The position numbers were made by a program, and so were the translations under genes. The notes under the pieces were generated by a model, which worked only from the letters and a program-made list of their open reading frames with translations, was not told the origin of the DNA and did no database searches. This document shows positions 32,964-38,859 of a DNA stretch of 38,859 nt, in pieces. How positions within the stretch are numbered: position 1 is the stretch's first letter; each line of letters opens with the position of its first letter. The stretch covers positions 1 through 38,859 of the forward strand of contig DAIRDH010000031.1 of the NCBI GenBank assembly GCA_036796255.1, in the 5' to 3' direction. Origin of the DNA: T3Sed10-241 sp036796255. Its GTDB lineage: Bacteria > Bacteroidota > Bacteroidia > Flavobacteriales_D > Cryomorphaceae.

Positions 32964-35900
32964 ATGAAACACCTCGCCTTGCTTATTGCCTTGTTTACAA
33001 TGGGTTCGATAGAAGCCAATACTTCACTATCGAATTACAGCGACCTGGCGGTGGGCGCTTTTAAAACTGAATCCTTTGCTTTTGAAGAAAACATGGGCCA
33101 GGTTTCAGGCAAGGATGCCAACCGCGTAAAGTTTCGACTGAACACGGGTTCGGGGAGCATTTTCCTGCTAAATAACGCCATTTCCTACCAATTTCTTCAA
33201 ATTGAACAAGCTGAAAAAGCGTCAGGTGTATTCGATGCGTTTGATGGAAATATCAAGGGCATGAACTTCAGCACCCACCGCATGGATATGCAATTGATCG
33301 GTGCGAATGAGAACCCGAGAATTTCCAAACTCGATGCGCAAAACCACTACACCAGGTACTCGACAACAGACCTCGAAAAAGTATATACCTACGAAAAGGT
33401 GATCTACCACGATATCTATCCAAACATTGATTGGGTATTTTTCATCAATGAAACAGGGATAAAACACGAGTTTATAGTGCATCCCGGCGGGAACCCTGCC
33501 CTTATTAAATTTGATGCGCTTTGGGTCGATGACTTGAATATCGATAACCAGGGAAACCTGATTTTGAAAAACCGACTCGGACAAGTCATTGAAAACAGCC
33601 CGGTCAGTTTCCAGGGAAAGCAGGTCATTGAAACCAAATTTGTGCTCAACGACCGGGCCATCACATACACGCTGAAGGATTACGACAAAAGGCAAACCCT
33701 GCGCATCGACCCACAGTTGATTTGGGGAAGTTATTATGGTGGAGAAAGCACCGAAGGAATTAACTCCGTAACAACCGATAGCCAAGGCAATGTATATTTT
33801 TGCGGAAGCACACAGAGTTTTACCGGCATTGCCGATGGTGGCTTTCTGAACAACAATCCGCTTGTTTTCGGCTTCTTCACATCTTTTCTTGTAAAATTCA
33901 CCCCTGAAGGCGATCGGATTTGGGGCACTTATTATGGGGGCACAGGATTTACCACAGCGACTGGCTGTGCCGTAGATTCAGAAGACAACATCTACCTGGC
34001 CGGAGGGACAAGTGATTTGAACAACATTGCTTTTGACGGTTATCAAAACAGCAGCGCCGGCGACTTTGATGGCATGCTTGTCAAGTTCAACCCGGAAGGT
34101 GAGCGGATCTGGGGCACCTACTTTGGTGGCTCACAAAGCGAATCATTCCTTTGCATCACCATCGACCAGGCCGATAACATCTACTTGGCGGGCGAAACCC
34201 TCTCGCTCAATCTGCCTGTTCTAAACGCCTATCAAAGCACGGCTTCAGCAGAGACTGGTTTGACCAGCGAAGGCATTGTCGTTAAGTTTAATGTCGCCGG
34301 AGAATTGCTCGCATCAACCTACTTTGGCGGAACCGGCGCTGACCGCATTTTCGGCATTGACCACAATGCCAGTGGCGACATCTTTGTGGCCGGCAGCACA
34401 ACATCAACCGATTTGCCGACACTCAACGCCCATCAAGGCACAATCGGAAGCACATTCTCCAACACCCCCTTTGATGCTTTTCTGGCCAAATTTAACGCCG
34501 GTAGCGACCTTGCCTGGAGTACCTATTACGGGGGCAGTGATTCGGATGTGGGTTACAGTTGCGCGGCGGACCATTTGGGCAATGTCTACCTGTCGGGTAA
34601 TACCGGTTCGCAAAACAACATCGCATTCGGCGGATTTCAAAACAGCATTGCGCCAGGGTCTGCATCATTCCTGGTGAAATTCAACCAGAATGGAGTGCGA
34701 CAATGGGGAACATACTACGGTTTTTCGGCCGATGACTGGCCATCCAACGCAAATTTCGGCTGGGGATGCGCAACAGATTCTGAAAACAACGTGTATATGG
34801 TTGGCCGTACCCGCGGAACTACAAATGTTGCTTTTCAAGGATTTCAAAATGCACTCTCTGGTTTTTCTTCAACGGACGGATATATTGCCAAGTTTAGTAC
34901 TACCGGTACGAGGCTATGGGCAAGTTATTATGGCGGCAATGATAACGACGGGCTGAGAGGGTGCCATGTAGATCCTTCAAATCAACTCTATGTGGTGGGT
35001 CAAACAAACTCGTCCAACAATGTTTTTTTCCAGGGATTTCAGAGCACACAGGAAAACGGAACCGGCTACATTGCCAAAATCGGTTGCCCCACACCGCAAC
35101 TGGTCAACCTGCCGACTGAAATCTGTGCCAATTCAAGCTTGCAGCTTTCGCCATTTCCTGCCGGAGGTACGCTGCAGCTCATAGGAACAGGTGCGTTGAA
35201 CGGTGCAAACTATACTGCGCCCAATGTAAGCCAAAGCACTGGGGTTTCCATTCAATACGGTATCAGCGCGGGTGGCTTTTGCCCCAGCGACACTTCCACC
35301 TTTTCTTTTACAGTGCTCCCAAACACAATAGCAAGTGTGAATATCGCTGCTAGCAATTTGGTGATCTGTGAAAACAATGAGGTTATCTTCCTGGCCGACA
35401 TTGAGAATGCAGGGAGTTCGCCAGCTATCCAATGGTTGGTCAATGAAGTTTTGGTTGCGGAGAATCAAGCCGATTTGGCCTCAACTGCTTTTACCGATGG
35501 TGATGTTGTGCAGTGCATCGTACAAAGCACAAACATTTGCGCAAGCCCAAGTACGGTTGAAAGCAATAGTGTTGAAATCACTGTAAATCCCAATCCTGTT
35601 GTCAACGTGGTATTCAATGAAATAAATGGCGGCTTGGTGATTGCAAGCACTGGGTTCTCAACGTATCAATGGTTTTTAAACGGAAGCGAGATTTCGGGCG
35701 CGACCAATTCTTCGTATGTACTTTCTGAAAATGGTTTGTACTCTGTTCTGGTTGCAAATGAGTTTGGTTGTGAGAGTTCGGCCTCTGTTTTTGTGTCTAC
35801 ATTATCTGCATCGGTTCTTATTGAGGAAGGCACGGTAGCGATTTATCCAAATCCGAACGATGGGAACTTTAGTATTTCATTTTACAAAGTCATTCCCCAA

Positions 35901-36059
35901 AGAATAAGTCTGCACAATCCGCTTGGAAAGCTGATTTATGAAACCCGAGATATCGCACCAACACAAAGCTTTTCTTTTCCTAATCTAAGCGCAGGTGTTT
36001 ATTTCATTTCTGTCTTTACGGATGAAATGAAAAAACAGTATAAAGTTGTGGTTCAGTAA
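32964..36059 (+). CDS. SBBP-repeat T9SS secreted protein
   Basis: 1031 residues. Signal peptide (MKHLALLIALFTMGSIEA), then a DUF7948-like opening domain (FEENMGQV, then YHDIYPNIDWVFFINETGIKHEFIVHPGG). Residues about 250-690 hold seven copies of a beta-propeller-type repeat whose landmark is WG(T/S)YYGG followed by a D--GN-Y--G strand. From about 700, Cys-containing Ig-like modules follow, and the C-terminal 70 residues (AIYPNPNDGNFSISF to GVYFISVFTDEMKKQYKVVVQ) are a type A T9SS sorting signal. It is exported across the outer membrane. The family has no known enzyme activity; surface adhesion is a guess. Confidence 0.92.
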   Translation: MKHLALLIALFTMGSIEANTSLSNYSDLAVGAFKTESFAFEENMGQVSGKDANRVKFRLNTGSGSIFLLNNAISYQFLQIEQAEKASGVFDAFDGNIKGMNFSTHRMDMQLIGANENPRISKLDAQNHYTRYSTTDLEKVYTYEKVIYHDIYPNIDWVFFINETGIKHEFIVHPGGNPALIKFDALWVDDLNIDNQGNLILKNRLGQVIENSPVSFQGKQVIETKFVLNDRAITYTLKDYDKRQTLRIDPQLIWGSYYGGESTEGINSVTTDSQGNVYFCGSTQSFTGIADGGFLNNNPLVFGFFTSFLVKFTPEGDRIWGTYYGGTGFTTATGCAVDSEDNIYLAGGTSDLNNIAFDGYQNSSAGDFDGMLVKFNPEGERIWGTYFGGSQSESFLCITIDQADNIYLAGETLSLNLPVLNAYQSTASAETGLTSEGIVVKFNVAGELLASTYFGGTGADRIFGIDHNASGDIFVAGSTTSTDLPTLNAHQGTIGSTFSNTPFDAFLAKFNAGSDLAWSTYYGGSDSDVGYSCAADHLGNVYLSGNTGSQNNIAFGGFQNSIAPGSASFLVKFNQNGVRQWGTYYGFSADDWPSNANFGWGCATDSENNVYMVGRTRGTTNVAFQGFQNALSGFSSTDGYIAKFSTTGTRLWASYYGGNDNDGLRGCHVDPSNQLYVVGQTNSSNNVFFQGFQSTQENGTGYIAKIGCPTPQLVNLPTEICANSSLQLSPFPAGGTLQLIGTGALNGANYTAPNVSQSTGVSIQYGISAGGFCPSDTSTFSFTVLPNTIASVNIAASNLVICENNEVIFLADIENAGSSPAIQWLVNEVLVAENQADLASTAFTDGDVVQCIVQSTNICASPSTVESNSVEITVNPNPVVNVVFNEINGGLVIASTGFSTYQWFLNGSEISGATNSSYVLSENGLYSVLVANEFGCESSASVFVSTLSASVLIEEGTVAIYPNPNDGNFSISFYKVIPQRISLHNPLGKLIYETRDIAPTQSFSFPNLSAGVYFISVFTDEMKKQYKVVVQ

Positions 36060-36173
36060 TCAATGAGTTGTGGAATTGGGCTTTAAGGAAATGCCCCCCT
36101 TTTGCTTTCGCAAATTGAGAAAGTGCATGAAGATGTGGCTTCTTTTCCCGATCAAGTGCTCTGAAAAAACAAT

Positions 36174-36208
36174 AAAAAAGAGGCCGCCTTTGACAGCGAC
36201 CCCCTTTT
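36174..36208. terminator. Terminator between the SBBP gene and aceA
   Basis: GAGGCCGC (36180-36187) pairs with GCGACCCC (36196-36203) with two wobble pairs on the minus strand, loop of 8 nt. Six T residues follow on the minus strand and four on the plus strand. It serves aceA best and may also end the convergent SBBP gene. Confidence 0.75.
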
Positions 36209-36233
36209 CAGTTCAACAAAACAAGCCAATTCA

Positions 36234-37511
36234 TTACGCAAATTGCGCCTCTTCCGTGCTGCCTTTCAAGGCTCCTGTGGAGGCCGTGCCTGCAGTGATG
36301 GTGTTTTGCACGTCATCATAGTATCCTGTACCCACGAAGCTTTGGTGCTTCACTGCGGTAAAGCCTTGTTCACGCAGGGCAAATTCCCGCTCCTGCAGTT
36401 CTGAATATCCTGCCATGCCCCTTTTGCGGTAAGCGAGACTCAACTCAAACATACTGGTATTGAGGGCGTGGAAGCCTGCCAGGGTGATGAATTGGAAACG
36501 GAAGCCGAGGGCGGCCAATTTTTCGCGAAAGCTCTCCATCTCAGCCACGCTGAGGCGTGATGCCCAGTTGAAGCTGGGTGAGCAGTTGTAAGCCAGAAGC
36601 TTGCCTGGAAATCTGGCATGTATGGCTTCCGCAAATCGCCGCGCTTCCTCCAGGTCGGGCTTGCTGGTTTCCATCCAAAGCAGGTCGGCGTAAGGGGCGT
36701 AGCTGAGTCCGCGCGATATGGCCTGATCGATGCCAGGTGTCACTTCGTAAAAGCCCTCAGGGGTGCGGGTACCTGTGAGAAATTCCTGGTCGCGGGGATC
36801 TATATCGCTGGTGATGAGTGCGGCTGCATCTGCATCGGTGCGTGCTATGATAATCGTTGGTACATCCAGCACGTCAGTGGCAAGGCGCGCAGCCACGAGC
36901 TTGTCGATGGCTTCTCGGGTGGGCACCAGTACTTTTCCGCCCAGGTGTCCGCACTTTTTGGCGCTGCTCAGCTGGTCTTCAAAGTGCACGCCTGCCGCGC
37001 CGGCCTTGATCATTTCCTTCATAAGTTCGAAAGCGTTGAGGTTGCCGCCAAAACCCGCTTCGGCATCGGCCACGATGGGTACGAGCCATTCCTTGCTGCC
37101 ACCGCCAGAGGTTGATTGCACCTGGTCGGCGCGGAGCAGGGCATTGTTGATGCGCTCCACCACGGCCGGCACCGAATTGGCCGGGTAGAGGCTTTGGTCG
37201 GGGTACATTTGTCCGGCGAGGTTGGCATCGGCCGCCACTTGCCAGCCGCTGAGGTAGATGGCTTCGAGTCCGGCAGCGACTTCCTGCACAGCCTGATTTC
37301 CCGTAAGGGCGCCCAGGGCAGCCACATACTCCTGGTTGTTGAGCAGGCTCCAGAGTTTTTCAGACATGGCCCTCGCTATGCTGTGCTCGATGTGGTAGCT
37401 GCCGCGCAGGCGCAATACATCCTGACCGCTGTAGGGCCGGTTGATGCCTCTCCATCTTGGGTTGAGGCTCCATTCTGTTTCAAGGGTTTGTGCATTCATT
37501 GTTGCATTCAT
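36234..37511 (-). CDS. aceA: Isocitrate lyase
   Basis: 425 residues from ATG 37511. It cleaves isocitrate to glyoxylate and succinate, the first step of the glyoxylate shunt. SAKKCGHLGGKVLVP (182-196) is the family signature, with catalytic Cys187; VADAEAGFGG and ARTDADAA form the metal and substrate sites. The upstream extension of the frame lies within the malate synthase gene in another frame and is not real. A second ATG four codons in is possible. It follows aceB by 52 bp on the same strand. Confidence 0.96.
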   Translation of the reverse strand: MNATMNAQTLETEWSLNPRWRGINRPYSGQDVLRLRGSYHIEHSIARAMSEKLWSLLNNQEYVAALGALTGNQAVQEVAAGLEAIYLSGWQVAADANLAGQMYPDQSLYPANSVPAVVERINNALLRADQVQSTSGGGSKEWLVPIVADAEAGFGGNLNAFELMKEMIKAGAAGVHFEDQLSSAKKCGHLGGKVLVPTREAIDKLVAARLATDVLDVPTIIIARTDADAAALITSDIDPRDQEFLTGTRTPEGFYEVTPGIDQAISRGLSYAPYADLLWMETSKPDLEEARRFAEAIHARFPGKLLAYNCSPSFNWASRLSVAEMESFREKLAALGFRFQFITLAGFHALNTSMFELSLAYRKRGMAGYSELQEREFALREQGFTAVKHQSFVGTGYYDDVQNTITAGTASTGALKGSTEEAQFA

Positions 37512-37563
37512 GGTAGGTGGTGTTTGTGTGTGGTATTTATTTGTTGGTAGTGTGTGGTGTTGT

Positions 37564-38859
37564 TCAAAGGAGTGGGTAAGCTTCCGTGGTGAGGAAGTCG
37601 GCAAGGGTGTCGCGCACGATGAGCGCGTGGTAGAGCGCAGCTGCCTCTTCGAGTCGGCTGAGCCATGCTGGGTTGATGCTGTGCTTGAGATTTTCCAGCT
37701 CTTCGGCAAAAATGGTTTCAAACAGGTCATTATGCAGCGTGCGTCCATCGGTAAGTGCAACTTTGTAATGAAGCCATTGCCAGAGCTGTGTGCGCGATAT
37801 TTCAGCTGTGGCGGCATCTTCCATAAGGTGGTGAATGGCCGCCGCGCCCTGTCCTGAAAGCCATGCAGCCATGTATTGAATGCCTACGTTGATGTTTTTG
37901 CGCACGCCAGTTTCTGTCACTTTGCCGGGAGGCGTGGCCACCAGTTGGGCAGCAGTTGCATCATTTCCTTGAGGGATAAAACCAATCTGGTTGGCATGAG
38001 GCATGTGCGTGTCGAATATTTCGATTGCGAGTTGCACCATGCCTGGATGGGCTACCCAGGTGCCGTCGTGACCTGCAAGTACTTCTCGCAACTTGTCGCG
38101 GCGCACTTTTTCAAAGGCTTCCGCATTGGCGGTATCGTCACCTTTGATGGGGATTTGCGCAGCCATGCCTCCCATGGCATGCACTCCGCGGCGGTGGCAC
38201 ACGCGCACCACCCTTTTGGCGTAAGCCTCCATGAAGGGCACTTCCATGTTCACCTGATCGCGGTCGGGCAGGATGTGGCCCTGGTTGTTGCGAAACACTT
38301 TGATATAACTGAAGATGTAATCCCAGCGTCCGCAGTTGAGTCCGGCGCTGTGGTCGCGCAACTCGTGCAGTATCTCATCGAGTTGAAAAACCGCAGGCAG
38401 GGTTTCAACGAGCACAGTGGCCTTGATCGTACCTACGCGTATGCCGAGGTGGTGCTGTGCGAAGATGAAAACCTCGTTCCACCAACGGGCCTCGCGGTAA
38501 TGCTCCAGCTTGGGCAGGTAGAAGTAAGGGCCACTGCCGCGCTCGATCAGCGCTTTGGCGTTGTGAAAAAAGTAAAGTCCAAAATCAACCAGCGATGCCG
38601 ACATGGGCTTGCCATCGATGGTGAGGTGCTGCTCATTGAGGTGCAGTCCACGTGGGCGCACCATTAGTGTGGCTGTAGTTTCATTGAGTTGGTAGGTTTT
38701 GCCATTGGCTTGCTCCAGGCTAATGGTTTTGCGGACAGCGTCGTAAAGATTTACTTGTCCGGCGGCCATGTTTTCGGCGGTGGGGCTGCTGCTGTCTTCA
38801 AAATCGGCCATGAAAACCCTCGCGCCGCTGTTGAGGGCGTTGATGATCATTTTGCGCTC
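37564..38859 (-). CDS. aceB: Malate synthase, N-terminus beyond the window
   Basis: 431 visible residues of about 530; the frame continues past the window edge (Glu-Arg-Lys before MIINALNSGA). It condenses glyoxylate with acetyl-CoA to malate. MADFEDSSSPTAEN, MVRPRGLHLNEQH, LPKLEHYREARWWNE and KATVLVETLPAVFQLDEILHELRDHSAGLNCGRWDY in pieces match malate synthase A, including the catalytic Arg (RPRG) and the metal-binding Glu and Asp (ETLP and GRWDY). aceB then aceA form the glyoxylate shunt operon. Confidence 0.97.
   Translation of the reverse strand, partial: ERKMIINALNSGARVFMADFEDSSSPTAENMAAGQVNLYDAVRKTISLEQANGKTYQLNETTATLMVRPRGLHLNEQHLTIDGKPMSASLVDFGLYFFHNAKALIERGSGPYFYLPKLEHYREARWWNEVFIFAQHHLGIRVGTIKATVLVETLPAVFQLDEILHELRDHSAGLNCGRWDYIFSYIKVFRNNQGHILPDRDQVNMEVPFMEAYAKRVVRVCHRRGVHAMGGMAAQIPIKGDDTANAEAFEKVRRDKLREVLAGHDGTWVAHPGMVQLAIEIFDTHMPHANQIGFIPQGNDATAAQLVATPPGKVTETGVRKNINVGIQYMAAWLSGQGAAAIHHLMEDAATAEISRTQLWQWLHYKVALTDGRTLHNDLFETIFAEELENLKHSINPAWLSRLEEAAALYHALIVRDTLADFLTTEAYPLL

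Noticed and set aside
37511..37817. N-terminal extension of isocitrate lyase
   Set aside because: The extra 102 residues overlap malate synthase in another frame and look like low-complexity shadow; family length fits ATG 37511.

Overview
The window looks like a piece of a draft or metagenome-assembled genome from a Bacteroidota bacterium. Two long secreted proteins end in type IX secretion (T9SS) sorting domains. There is a TonB-dependent receptor with a DUF4249 partner lipoprotein. Start codons lack Shine-Dalgarno sequences, and several promoters resemble the Bacteroidota -7 box TAnnTTTG. A Flavobacteriales or Cryomorphaceae-like host is my guess, not something the sequence proves. Two runs of exactly 100 N (12927-13026 and 29355-29454) are scaffold joins, so neighbours across them may not be true neighbours. 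I saw no rRNA, tRNA, insertion sequence, prophage or CRISPR array.

Layout. 1-668: repeat-rich non-coding DNA with 9-, 11-, 14- and 19-bp tandem units. 669-3855: an exported dienelactone hydrolase-like protein, pterin-4a-carbinolamine dehydratase, an SRPBCC-GyrI lipoprotein and a small membrane protein. 4009-7727: an aldehyde dehydrogenase module (divergent AraC regulator, ExaC/AldB-type enzyme, DUF779 protein) into which a 23S-intervening-sequence-type four-helix-bundle gene is inserted. A dispersed AACTTT-phrased repeat family with shared boundaries is confined to the first 7.4 kb. 8069-10318: convergent PAP2 phosphatase and ArnT-like glycosyltransferase. 10467-12926: PriA. After the first gap come a PlsC-like acyltransferase, a DUF2846 protein, a propeller-like lipoprotein, an MFS transporter and a CDF metal exporter. 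18531-20759: a T9SS cargo protein.

21111-23491: a compact minus-strand envelope-stress-type cluster with two YtxH paralogues, an Lmo0937-like mini membrane protein, a holin-X-like protein and a translationally coupled unknown, punctuated by hairpins. 24215-26481: a DUF1573 protein and a C-terminal processing protease (S41). Divergent from the protease is the most unusual gene of the window (26728-28290): one 520-residue chain joining an ECF-like sigma factor, a transmembrane helix and an HtrA/trypsin-like domain in which all three catalytic positions appear to be replaced. I read this as a possible membrane-tethered sigma factor with its own extracytoplasmic pseudoprotease sensor, next to a protease that could release it.

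28437-32712: trxB and, across the second gap, the DUF4249/TonB receptor pair. 32964-36059: a large SBBP-repeat T9SS protein. 36234-38859: the glyoxylate shunt genes aceB (cut by the window edge) and aceA, apparently one operon. Acetaldehyde oxidation together with the glyoxylate shunt would suit growth on C2 compounds, but the two loci are about 30 kb apart.
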